Source of the DNA: Kitasatospora sp. NA04385
GTDB taxonomy: Bacteria; Actinomycetota; Actinomycetes; Streptomycetales; Streptomycetaceae
Length of the DNA stretch: 64,000 nt
Direction: 5' to 3'
NCBI RefSeq assembly: GCF_013364235.1
Contig: NZ_CP054919.1
Span: 5,054,295-5,118,294 of the forward strand
The notes beneath the pieces were generated by a model that was not told the DNA's origin, did no database searches, and saw only the letters and a list, made by a program, of their open reading frames with translations. Shown here piece by piece: positions 43,192-51,163 of this stretch (its first letter is position 1; each line of letters starts with the position of its first letter). A program made the position numbers and the translations under genes.

Positions 43192-44349
43192 TCAGGCGGG
43201 CACCGGCGACTCACCCGGGAGGGTGACCTCGATCCGGCAGCCCGCCGCCGCCTCCGCCACCCGGATCCGGCCGCCGTGCAGGTCCACCGCCCAGCGTGCG
43301 ATCGCCAGCCCCAGCCCCGTCCCGCCGTCGCTGCCCGGCCCCAGCGCGGTCGGCGAACCGCTGCGGCCGAACCGCTCGAAGACCCGCTCGCGGTCCTCCG
43401 CCGGGATGCCCGGGCCCTGGTCCTCGACCTCCAGCAGCAGCCCGCCGCCCTCCGCCGCCCGGGCCCGCACCGTCACGGTGCCGCCGGCCGGCGAGTGCTT
43501 GCAGGCGTTGTCCACCAGGTTGGCCACCACCTGGTGCAGCCGCTCCGCGTCCGCCACCGCCGTCAGGTCCGGCGGCCGCACGTCCAGCGCCAGCCGGACG
43601 TCCCCGCGCCGGTCGTACGCGCCGCCGGCCGTCGCGCCGTCCACCGTCACCCCGCGCAGCACCCCGTCCAGGAACGGGCCGACCCGGAACGGGTGGGAGT
43701 CCAGCGGGACGACGCCGTCGTCCAGCTTCGACAGGTCCAGCAGGTGGGTGACCAGCCGGCCCAGCCGCTCGGTCTGCTCCAGCGCGGTGCCCAGGTTCTT
43801 CGGGTCCGGCTTCACCACGCCGTCCACCACGTTCTCCAGCAGGCCGCGCAGCGCCGCGATCGGGGTGCGCAGCTCGTGCGAGACGTTCGCGATCAGCTCG
43901 CGGCGGTGCCGGTCGGCGGCCTCCAGGTCGCCCGCCATCCGGTTGAAGGTGTCGGCCAGCTCGCCGATCTCGTCCCGCGAGGACACCTCGACCCGGCCGC
44001 TGTAGTCGCCCTCCGCCATCGACCGGGCCGCCGCCGTCATGTCGCGCAGCGGCGCGGTCAGGCCGTTCGCCAGGAACTGCATGAACAGCAGCGAGGCGAT
44101 CAGCGAGAAGATCATGATGATCCGGATCTGGGTCTCCGACCGGATCGCCACCACCACCATCCCGGTGGCCAGCACCACCGAGACGACCACCAGCAGGGCC
44201 AGCTTGCCCTTGATCGAGCGGACCGGGTCGAAGGGGCGGATGTCCGCCCACACCCGGCGCGCGGCGCGCACCGCGAGCGGGGGGCGCGCGAGCGGGGGCC
44301 GGGGGGAAGCCGGCTCGGCTTCCCCGTTGCGTTGCTGCGGAAAGGTCAT
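43192..44349 (-). CDS. HAMP-domain sensor histidine kinase
   Basis: The 385-residue membrane kinase has two helices (about 49-69 and 76-94) with almost no extracellular loop between them. A HAMP linker (LANGLTAPLRDMTAAARSMAEGDYSGRV) follows, then HisKA with His158 in NVSHELRTPIAAL, and an HATPase_c with NLVDNACKHS, DQGPGIP and GGTGLGLAIARWAVDLHGG. The tiny sensor loop suggests it senses the membrane or an internal signal. It pairs with the response regulator 130 bp upstream; the gap allows separate regulation. Confidence 0.9.
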   Translation of the reverse strand: MTFPQQRNGEAEPASPRPPLARPPLAVRAARRVWADIRPFDPVRSIKGKLALLVVVSVVLATGMVVVAIRSETQIRIIMIFSLIASLLFMQFLANGLTAPLRDMTAAARSMAEGDYSGRVEVSSRDEIGELADTFNRMAGDLEAADRHRRELIANVSHELRTPIAALRGLLENVVDGVVKPDPKNLGTALEQTERLGRLVTHLLDLSKLDDGVVPLDSHPFRVGPFLDGVLRGVTVDGATAGGAYDRRGDVRLALDVRPPDLTAVADAERLHQVVANLVDNACKHSPAGGTVTVRARAAEGGGLLLEVEDQGPGIPAEDRERVFERFGRSGSPTALGPGSDGGTGLGLAIARWAVDLHGGRIRVAEAAAGCRIEVTLPGESPVPA

Positions 44350-44479
44350 GGTGTCCCTGCGACTGGTCCTCGGTGAGTCGTCCCGGCGACTCGTCCCGGT
44401 GGGCTGCCGGTGAGGTCCCGGCGAAGGGGGCCGGGCCGCCGAGCGGAGCCCGCGCGGGGCCCGGACCGGCGGCGACCGG

Positions 44480-45220
44480 TCAGGAGAGCGGGGCCTCCAG
44501 CGCGTACCCGACGCCGTGCACCGTGCGGATCCAGCTCGCCCCGATCTTCCGGCGCAGCGCCTTCACGTGGCTGTCCACCGTGCGGGTGCCGGACGCGTCG
44601 GTCCAGTCCCACACCTCGGCCAGCAGCTGCTCGCGGGTCAGCACCGCGCGCGGCTGCGCGGCCAGGCAGGCCAGCAGGTCGAACTCGGTCGGCGTCAGGT
44701 GCACGTCGCCCGAGCCCAGCCGGACCCGGCGCTGCACGTGGTCGATCTCCAGTTCACCGAAGCGCAGGCTGCCCAGCGCCGGTGTCCGGGCCGCCTGCTG
44801 GGCGCGCTCCACCCGGCGCAGCAGCACGTTCACCCGGGCCGCCAGCTCGCGCATCGAGAACGGCTTGGTCATGTAGTCGTCCGCGCCGACGCCCAGACCC
44901 ACCAGCAGGTCCGTCTCGTCGTCCCGGGCAGTCAGCATCAGCACCGGCACCGGGCGCTGCGCCTGGATCCGGCGGCACACCTCCAGGCCGTCGAAGCCCG
45001 GCAGCATGATGTCCAGCACCACCAGGTCCGGCTGCCAGGTGTGGAACCCGTCCACCGCGCCGGGGCCGTCGTGGGCCACCGCCACCTTGAAGCCCTCGGC
45101 TCCCAGCCGGGCCGCGATCGACTCCGCGATGGTCGGCTCGTCCTCCACGACGAGCACCCGTCGCTGGGTGCCCACCGGTCCACTGCTGATCGTCTCTTGC
45201 TGCATCTCTGTCACGGTCAC
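44480..45220 (-). CDS. OmpR-family response regulator
   Basis: The 246-residue regulator has a receiver domain with VVEDEPT, phospho-acceptor Asp70 (VVLDIMLPGFDG) and Lys in MTKPFSMREL. The winged-helix DNA-binding domain has LTPTEFDLLACLAAQPRAVLTREQLLAEVW and RTVDSHVKALRRKIG. GTG 45220 is the longest start; ATG at 45205 is an alternative. Together with the kinase it forms a two-component system adjacent to kgd. Targets are unknown. Confidence 0.92.
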   Translation of the reverse strand: MTVTEMQQETISSGPVGTQRRVLVVEDEPTIAESIAARLGAEGFKVAVAHDGPGAVDGFHTWQPDLVVLDIMLPGFDGLEVCRRIQAQRPVPVLMLTARDDETDLLVGLGVGADDYMTKPFSMRELAARVNVLLRRVERAQQAARTPALGSLRFGELEIDHVQRRVRLGSGDVHLTPTEFDLLACLAAQPRAVLTREQLLAEVWDWTDASGTRTVDSHVKALRRKIGASWIRTVHGVGYALEAPLS

Positions 45221-45512
45221 GCCACCGCCCCCAGGGCTCGCGGGCCGACCGTCGGGGGACGGCGGGCTCCGCTCGTAGTCGTCTTGTTTCCGTCGTGCTG
45301 TTCCGTCGTGGGTGCCCCGCCGGCGGACGCATCAGGTTTGGCAGGTCCCCGTTCGGACGGGCACGGGCCGATACCTTACCCGGAGCACTTGCGAGCTGTA
45401 ACGGTACGTGTGCGAGCGGCACGTGCTCGGGTAGGGGCCTTCACAGAAGTTCCTCAGACACCTCTCACCCGCCCCCCTTATGGTGGGCGGGACGAGGCGT
45501 TCGGGAGGCACC

Positions 45513-46214
45513 ATGACCAGCGCGGAGCTGCGACGACGACTGATCAGGCCCGGGCTGCGGGCGGTACCCACCCCGCGGGCCAACCCGTTCGCACTCGGTT
45601 ACCTCGCGCTGCTGCTCGGCACCACGCTCTACGCCCGCTTCGGCGACCCGGAGACGGTGCACCGGCTCCAGGCCCTCTCCTCCACCGACGCGCACAACCT
45701 GCTCGCCCACCCCGCGCTCTCCCTCGTCGGCAGCGGCCTCTGGGTCGCCGGACCGGTCTGGATGCCCTACTTCTGGGCCTTCGCCCTCACCGTCGCACCC
45801 TTGGAACGACGCATCGGCGGACTTCGTGCCCTCGGCGTCTTCGCGGCCGGGCACGTCGTCGCGACCCTGCTCTCGCAGACCGTCGTGGTCGCCGCGGTGG
45901 CCACCGACCGGGCCGAGACCGGCCTGCTGGACGCGATGGACATCGGCGTCTCGTACGGGGTGCTCGCCTCGCTGGGCGCGCTCGCCGGGCTCCTCGGCCC
46001 GCTGGGGCGCCGGGTCGCCCTCGGGGCGGGGCTCGCGCTGATCGGCCACCAGGTGGTCAGCGACCCCGACCTGGTCACCTCGGTCGGCCACCCCGCCGCG
46101 CTGGCGGTGGGCGTCGCCCTGTGGCCGCTGCTGCGCGGCCGCGGCCCGCGCGGGCCCCGGCGGGCCCCGGTCCGGGCCCGCGCCCGCAGCCGGGTCGCCC
46201 CCACCGAGGGCTAG
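45513..46214 (+). CDS. Rhomboid-like integral membrane protein
   Basis: The 233-residue protein has about six membrane segments, with a WMPYFWAFALTVAPLERRIGG region, GHVVATLLSQ, MDIGVSYGVLASLGALAGL and GHPAALAVGVALWPLL. The layout resembles actinobacterial rhomboid-like proteins, and GVSYG is in the place of the rhomboid GxSx motif, but a certain catalytic Ser/His pair cannot be confirmed. ATG 45513 follows GGGAGG. TATGGT at 45479-45484 may be its -10. The C-terminal tail is Arg-rich. Confidence 0.65.
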   Translation: MTSAELRRRLIRPGLRAVPTPRANPFALGYLALLLGTTLYARFGDPETVHRLQALSSTDAHNLLAHPALSLVGSGLWVAGPVWMPYFWAFALTVAPLERRIGGLRALGVFAAGHVVATLLSQTVVVAAVATDRAETGLLDAMDIGVSYGVLASLGALAGLLGPLGRRVALGAGLALIGHQVVSDPDLVTSVGHPAALAVGVALWPLLRGRGPRGPRRAPVRARARSRVAPTEG

Positions 46215-46271
46215 CCCCTCTCCTCTCCTCTTCTCCTCTTCTTCCCCCCCCGCCCCAAGGGCCCGGGACGT

Positions 46272-46340
46272 GTTCACTCGGGGTGAACGCGGGGCGGGGA
46301 ACAATCGGCGATCGCCGAACCTTAGTCAGGTCAGCTCAAC
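46272..46340 (+). promoter_or_regulatory. lon regulatory region with HAIR-like (HspR) site
   Basis: CCTTAGT-N7-GCTCAAC (46320-46340) matches the HspR inverted repeat CTTGAGT-N7-ACTCAAG at 10 of 14 positions, 21 bp before the lon ATG. lon of Streptomyces is a known HspR target. Upstream are a perfect repeat GTTCAC-TCGGG-GTGAAC (46272-46288) and the palindrome TCGGCGATCGCCGA (46305-46318), both unassigned. Confidence 0.5.
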
Positions 46341-46361
46341 TTCACTGACTGGGGAGAGATC

Positions 46362-48755
46362 ATGGCATCGACGTCCGTTCCACTCACTCTGCCTGTGCTG
46401 CCGCTCGACGACGAGGTGGTGCTCCCCGGCATGGTGGTTCCGCTGGAACTCTCGGATCCCGAGGTGCGGGCCGCCGTGGAGGCGGCCCGGGCCGGGAACG
46501 CCGGGGGGAAGCCGCAGGTGCTGCTGGTGCCGCGGCTGGACGGGTCGTACGCGGCGGTGGGCGCGCTGGCGACGGTCGAGCAGGTGGGCCGGCTGGCCGA
46601 CGGGGACCCGGCGGCGCTGGTCCGGGCCGTCCGACGGGTGCGGATCGGGGCCGGGACGACCGGGCCCGGGGCCGCGCTCTGGGTGGAGACCACGCCGTTC
46701 AAGGAGTCGGACCAGGGGCTGCCGGTCGCCGGCCGGGCCGCCGAGCTGGTCAAGGAGTACAAGGCGCTGTCCACCCAGTGGCTGCGCCGCCGCGGGGCCT
46801 GGCAGATCGTCGACCGGGTGGCCGCGATCGAGGACGTCGGCGAGCTGGCCGACAACATCGGCTACGCGCCGTTCGCGACCGCCGAGCAGAAGCTGAAGGT
46901 GCTGCTGGAGGCGGACCGCCCGGCCCGGCTGGAGTACGCACTGGGCCTGCTGCGCGCGCACCTCGCGGAGGAGGAGGTCAACGACACCATCCGCAAGGAC
47001 GTCGAGGAGGGCGTGGCCAAGCAGCAGAAGGAGTTCCTGCTGCGCCGCCAGCTGGAGGCGGTGCGCAAGGAGCTGGCCGAGCTGAACGGCGAGGCCGACA
47101 CGGAGGAGGAGGACTACCGGGCCCGGGTCGAGGCCGCCGCGCTGCCGGAGAAGGTGCGCGAGGCCGCGCTCAAGGAGGTCGACAAGCTGGAGCGCGCCAG
47201 CGACCAGTCGCCCGAGGGCTCGTGGATCCGCACCTGGCTGGACACCGTCCTGGAGCTGCCCTGGAACGAGCGCTCCGAGGACGCGTACGACATCGCCGGG
47301 GCCCGCGCCGTGCTGGACGCGGACCACACCGGGCTGGCGGACGTGAAGGACCGGATCGTCGAGTACCTGGCGGTGCGCAAGCGCCGGGCCGACCAGGGGC
47401 TGGGCCAGATCGGCGGGCGTCGAGGGGGAGCGGTGCTGGCGCTGGTCGGCCCGCCCGGGGTGGGCAAGACCTCGCTCGGCGAGTCCGTCGCGAAGGCGAT
47501 GGGCCGCTCCTTCGTCCGGGTCGCACTCGGCGGCGTGCGGGACGAGGCGGAGATCCGCGGCCACCGCAGGACGTACGTGGGCTCGATCCCCGGCCGGATC
47601 GTCCGGGCGGTCAAGGAGGCCGGGACGATGAACCCGGTGGTGCTGCTGGACGAGATCGACAAGGTCGGCTCGGACTACCGGGGCGACCCGGCGGCGGCCC
47701 TGCTGGAGGTGCTGGACCCGGCGCAGAACCACACCTTCCGGGACCACTACCTGGAGGTCGAGCTCGACCTCTCGGACGTGGTGTTCCTGGCCACCGCCAA
47801 CGTGCTGGAGGCCATCCCGGAGCCGCTGCTGGACCGGATGGACCTGGTCCGCCTGGACGGCTACACCGAGGACGAGAAGGTCGCCATCGCCCGCGACCAC
47901 CTGCTGCCGCGCCAGCTCGCCAAGGCCGGCCTGGGCGCGGACGAGCTGGCGGTGGACGAGGCGGCGCTGCGCAGGCTGGCCGCCGAGTACACCCGGGAGG
48001 CGGGCGTCCGGAACCTGGAGCGGTCGATCGCGCGCATCCTGCGCAAGGTCGCCGCGCAGACCGAGCTGGGCGAGCGCGAGCTGCCCGCCGCGATCGGCGC
48101 GGACGACCTGCGGGCGCTGCTGGGCCGGCCGCACCACGTGCCGGAGGCGGCGCAGGAGCCGGCCGAGCGGCGCACCGCGGTGCCGGGCGTGGCCACCGGC
48201 CTGGCGGTCACCGGGGCCGGCGGCGACGTCCTCTACATCGAGGCCTCGCTGGCGGACGCCGAGACCGGCTCGACCGGGCTGACCCTGACCGGCCAGTTGG
48301 GCGACGTGATGAAGGAGTCGGCGCACATCGCGCTCTCCTACCTGCGCTCGCGCGGCGCGGAGCTGGAGCTGCCGGTGACCGGGCTGCGCGAGCGGGGCAT
48401 CCACCTGCACGTGCCGGCCGGCGCGGTGCCGAAGGACGGCCCGAGCGCGGGCGTCACCATGACCACGGCGCTGGCCTCGCTGCTGTCCGGCCGCCGGGTG
48501 CGCACCGACGTGGCGATGACCGGCGAGGTGTCGCTGACCGGCCGGGTGCTGCCGATCGGCGGGGTGAAGCAGAAGCTGCTGGCCGCGGACCGGGCCGGGA
48601 TCACCACGGTGGTCATCCCCAAGCGCAACGAGGCGGACCTGGACGACGTCCCCGCCGAGGTGCTGGAGCGCCTGGCGGTCCACCCGGTGTCGGACGTCCG
48701 CGAGGTGCTGGCGCTGGCCCTGGAGCCGGCGGAGGTGCTGGTGGCGGCGGCCTGA
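46362..48755 (+). CDS. lon: ATP-dependent Lon protease
   Basis: The 797-residue protein has an N-terminal substrate-binding LON domain (about 6-200), a coiled middle region and an AAA+ module with Walker A GPPGVGKTSLG (from residue 363) and Walker B VVLLDEIDKVG. The C-terminal protease domain carries the Ser695/Lys736 dyad (KDGPSAGVTM, GGVKQKLLAADRAG). It degrades misfolded and regulatory proteins in the cytoplasm. ATG 46362 follows GGGGAGAG. It is expected to be heat-inducible through HspR. Confidence 0.96.
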   Translation: MASTSVPLTLPVLPLDDEVVLPGMVVPLELSDPEVRAAVEAARAGNAGGKPQVLLVPRLDGSYAAVGALATVEQVGRLADGDPAALVRAVRRVRIGAGTTGPGAALWVETTPFKESDQGLPVAGRAAELVKEYKALSTQWLRRRGAWQIVDRVAAIEDVGELADNIGYAPFATAEQKLKVLLEADRPARLEYALGLLRAHLAEEEVNDTIRKDVEEGVAKQQKEFLLRRQLEAVRKELAELNGEADTEEEDYRARVEAAALPEKVREAALKEVDKLERASDQSPEGSWIRTWLDTVLELPWNERSEDAYDIAGARAVLDADHTGLADVKDRIVEYLAVRKRRADQGLGQIGGRRGGAVLALVGPPGVGKTSLGESVAKAMGRSFVRVALGGVRDEAEIRGHRRTYVGSIPGRIVRAVKEAGTMNPVVLLDEIDKVGSDYRGDPAAALLEVLDPAQNHTFRDHYLEVELDLSDVVFLATANVLEAIPEPLLDRMDLVRLDGYTEDEKVAIARDHLLPRQLAKAGLGADELAVDEAALRRLAAEYTREAGVRNLERSIARILRKVAAQTELGERELPAAIGADDLRALLGRPHHVPEAAQEPAERRTAVPGVATGLAVTGAGGDVLYIEASLADAETGSTGLTLTGQLGDVMKESAHIALSYLRSRGAELELPVTGLRERGIHLHVPAGAVPKDGPSAGVTMTTALASLLSGRRVRTDVAMTGEVSLTGRVLPIGGVKQKLLAADRAGITTVVIPKRNEADLDDVPAEVLERLAVHPVSDVREVLALALEPAEVLVAAA

Positions 48756-48771
48756 CCGGCGCGGGCGACCG

Positions 48772-48808
48772 CGGGGGCCCCGGGAGTACGCGTACTTCCG
48801 AGGCCCCT
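48772..48808. terminator. Hairpin downstream of lon
   Basis: GGGGGCCCCGGGAGTAC opposes GTACTTCCGAGGCCCC, 17 bp past the stop, with two mismatched positions in the stem. Confidence 0.65.
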
Positions 48809-48845
48809 GGTGGTTGCCGAAACGCGCCCGTGGGACACTTCCCGC

Positions 48846-49379
48846 ATGCCGTCCCCTACGCAGCGCGCGCTGACCGCCATTCCGGAGCGCTACCGTCCGT
48901 TCCTGGTCAAGCACCGCAAGCTGGTGAAGTTCCTCGTGGTCGGAGGAACCTGCTTCGTCCTCACCATGCTGATCAACTTCGCCCTGAAGATGTCCGTGCT
49001 GGAGAGCAAGCCGGTCCTGGCGCTCACCATCGCGACGGTGATCACCACGCTGGTCTCGTACGTGATGAACCGGCAGTGGTCGTTCCGCGCGGCGGGGCGC
49101 AAGCGCGAGGCGGCCGGGTTCTTCGTGGTCAGCGCCCTGGCGGTGGGCGTGAACGACCTGCCGCTGGTGGCCTCCCGGTACGTGTTCGACCTGCGCGAGC
49201 CGGACGTCAGCCACCTGACCCAGGAGATCGCCGACTTCGCCAGCGGCATCATCATCGGCACCCTGGTGGCGATGGTGTTCCGCTACTGGGCGATGAACCG
49301 CTTCGTGTTCACCCAGTTCTCCGACCGGATCACCCAGGGGCAGGACCAGGAGCCGGGGCGGGAGCCCGAGCGGGTCTGA
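48846..49379 (+). CDS. GtrA-family membrane protein
   Basis: The 177-residue protein has four membrane segments in the GtrA pattern (LVKFLVVGGTCFVLTMLINFAL, VLALTIATVITTLVSYVMNRQWSFR, EAAGFFVVSALAVGVNDLPLVAS, IADFASGIIIGTLVAMVFRYWAMNRFVF). GtrA proteins help flip or transfer polyprenyl-linked sugars for cell-envelope glycans. ATG 48846 has no Shine-Dalgarno; a GACACT element seven bases upstream hints at a leaderless message. Confidence 0.85.
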   Translation: MPSPTQRALTAIPERYRPFLVKHRKLVKFLVVGGTCFVLTMLINFALKMSVLESKPVLALTIATVITTLVSYVMNRQWSFRAAGRKREAAGFFVVSALAVGVNDLPLVASRYVFDLREPDVSHLTQEIADFASGIIIGTLVAMVFRYWAMNRFVFTQFSDRITQGQDQEPGREPERV

Positions 49380-49425
49380 CCCCGCCCCCGCGCCCCCCGC
49401 GCCCGCGCACCGGGCCGTCGGCCGC

Positions 49426-50469
49426 TCACGTCTCGGCAGGGATGGGGCGGCCGAAGCGCGGGGTGTGCGCCACCGCGAGGAAGGTCACCCCGACGCCGAC
49501 CACCGCCCAGGCCGCCAGCACCAGGAACGGCACGGTGAGGTTGGTGGAGTCCAGGTAGGCGATCGAGCGGGCCGCGGAGGTGCCGGCCCCGTTCGGGATC
49601 CACTCGCCGATCGCCCGCCAGAACGCGGGCAGCAGCGGCGGCGGGAAGACGCCGCCCGCGCTGGGGTTGCCCAGCACCACGAAGAGCAGCACTGCCAGGC
49701 CGATGCCGACCACGTCGAACAGGCACTCCAGGGCCATGGTGACGGCGCCGACCGAGAACACCACCAGGGTGCCCAGGCCGGTGAGCGCGGCGATCGAGCC
49801 GGGCAGCGCGTGCAGGATCGGTCCGATGATCAGCGCGCCGCCCAGGCCCGCCGCGACCGAGTACAGCGCCAGCGTGCCGAGCCGCAGCACCGCCCGGGCG
49901 GTGTTGGCCGGGCGGGAGCCCGCGCTGATGCCGAGGATCGAGGCGACCAGGTAGCCGCCCACGCACCAGCCGACCACCAGGTAGAAGGCGGACAGCCCCT
50001 CGGCGTCGCCCTTGGCCAGCGGGATGGTGTCGTCCACCACGACCGTCCGGCCCTGGCTCGCGGCCAGCTTGGTGACGATGCCCTCCGCGGCGGTGGCGGC
50101 GGCCGGGCCGCGGGCGTCGGCGACCAGCAGCGCGTCCTCGGTGCCGGTCGGGTCGACCACCCAGGCCGCGTAGATCTCCTGGTCCTTGATCCGGGCCCGC
50201 GCGGTGTCCCCGTCCGGCAGGGCGGAGGCGCGCACCGCGCTGTCCGGGACGGCCTCCAGGGCGCCGACCAACCGGGCCGCGGACTCCGGCGGGGCGACCA
50301 CCGCGATGGACAGCTCGTGCGGCTTCGGGTGGTGCAGGGCGCCCACGTACGAGGTGATGAAGCCGAGCTGGAGCAGCAGGACGGCGACGACCAGGAAGAA
50401 GGCGCGCGGGGTGACCGCGTCCCGGAGGTCGCCGAGGAAGCCCTTCGCCGGCTCTGCCTGGTGGGCCAT
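49426..50469 (-). CDS. YhgE/ABC-2-like membrane protein (DUF3533 type)
   Basis: The 347-residue protein has one N-terminal membrane helix (FFLVVAVLLLQLGFITSYVGAL) and a large extracytoplasmic domain (about 45-170, LSIAVVAPPESAARLVGALE). A bundle of about five helices (LSAFYLVVGWCVGGYLVASILGI to VPFLVLAAWAVVGVGVTFL) follows. This is the Pip/YhgE-like half-exporter layout. It is divergent from a MarR regulator whose operator overlaps its promoter. ATG 50469 follows AAGGAG. Function is unknown; export or membrane stress are possibilities. Confidence 0.72.
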   Translation of the reverse strand: MAHQAEPAKGFLGDLRDAVTPRAFFLVVAVLLLQLGFITSYVGALHHPKPHELSIAVVAPPESAARLVGALEAVPDSAVRASALPDGDTARARIKDQEIYAAWVVDPTGTEDALLVADARGPAAATAAEGIVTKLAASQGRTVVVDDTIPLAKGDAEGLSAFYLVVGWCVGGYLVASILGISAGSRPANTARAVLRLGTLALYSVAAGLGGALIIGPILHALPGSIAALTGLGTLVVFSVGAVTMALECLFDVVGIGLAVLLFVVLGNPSAGGVFPPPLLPAFWRAIGEWIPNGAGTSAARSIAYLDSTNLTVPFLVLAAWAVVGVGVTFLAVAHTPRFGRPIPAET

Positions 50470-50523
50470 GGTGCGGCGTCTCCTTCGGTGGAGGTACGGG
50501 GGCGAAGGTGCCGGAAGCACCCA

Positions 50524-50551
50524 AACCGGTACTTCGTACCACGAAGCGGTT
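50524..50551. promoter_or_regulatory. Nested palindromic operator between the membrane protein and marR
   Basis: Within 28 bp lie AACCG...CGGTT (outer), GGTAC-TTC-GTACC and CTTCG-TACCA-CGAAG. This overlapping palindrome in a short divergent spacer suits MarR binding to both promoters. Confidence 0.55.
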
Positions 50552-50591
50552 GCGCGCCGGGGGAGGCGCGGGCTGCGCGATACTGTCCGCC

Positions 50592-51056
50592 ATGAGTGAC
50601 CCCCTGGGCGGGCCGGGCCCCGCGGAGCCGGCGTTCCTCGCGGTCGAGCGGGAGGTGGCGACGCTGTTCCGGCGCAGCCGGGCGCGGGCGGCCGAGGTCT
50701 CCCGGCTGGTGCACCCCGGGCTGGAGGCCGGGGCGTACGTGCTGCTCGGGTTCATCCGCGAGTCCGGGCGGGCCCGGGTGACCGACGTGGGGCTGCACTT
50801 CGGGGTGGGCAAGGCCACCGTGAGCCGGCAGATCCGGGCGATCGAGGAGCTGGGGCTGCTGCGGCGGGAGACCGACCCGCTGGACCGGCGGGCCTCGCTG
50901 GTGTCGCTGACCGAGGAGGGCGAGCGGCGGTTCGCGGCGGCCCGGGAGGAGCGGATGGCGCGTTTCCGGAAGTCGCTGTCCGGCTGGGAGCTGTCGGAGC
51001 TGGAGCAGTTCGCCCGGCTGCTGGAGCGGTTCAACGAGCTGACCGAGGGGGTCTGA
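50592..51056 (+). CDS. MarR-family transcriptional regulator
   Basis: The 154-residue winged-helix regulator has the DNA-recognition region VTDVGLHFGVGKATVSRQIRAIEELGLLRRETDPLDRRASLVSLTEEGE, where DxRRxxxxLT is the wing motif, flanked by dimerisation helices. ATG 50592 lacks a ribosome site; TACTGT ends five bases upstream, so it is probably leaderless. It likely represses the downstream MFS pump through the operator at 51099-51140 and perhaps its own divergent promoter. Confidence 0.9.
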   Translation: MSDPLGGPGPAEPAFLAVEREVATLFRRSRARAAEVSRLVHPGLEAGAYVLLGFIRESGRARVTDVGLHFGVGKATVSRQIRAIEELGLLRRETDPLDRRASLVSLTEEGERRFAAAREERMARFRKSLSGWELSELEQFARLLERFNELTEGV

Positions 51057-51089
51057 GCCGACCGGTCGGGAGGGTTTCTTTACCTGGGC

Positions 51090-51140
51090 TTGAAGAAAGT
51101 TGCCTCAGTCAACTATCCACGTATAGTTGCTTGAGGCAAC
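51090..51140 (+). promoter_or_regulatory. Promoter and long inverted-repeat operator of the MFS pump
   Basis: TTGAAG (51090-51095) and ACTATC (51112-51117) form a promoter with 16-bp spacing. Over the -10 and start lies an inverted repeat with 18-bp arms GTTGCCTCAGTCAACTAT (51099-51116) and ATAGTTGCTTGAGGCAAC (51123-51140), two mismatches. A bound repressor would block RNA polymerase. The size and TTGCnTnA-like halves fit MarR. Confidence 0.75.
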
Positions 51141-51163
51141 GAAATTTCAGTCGAAGGAAACGC

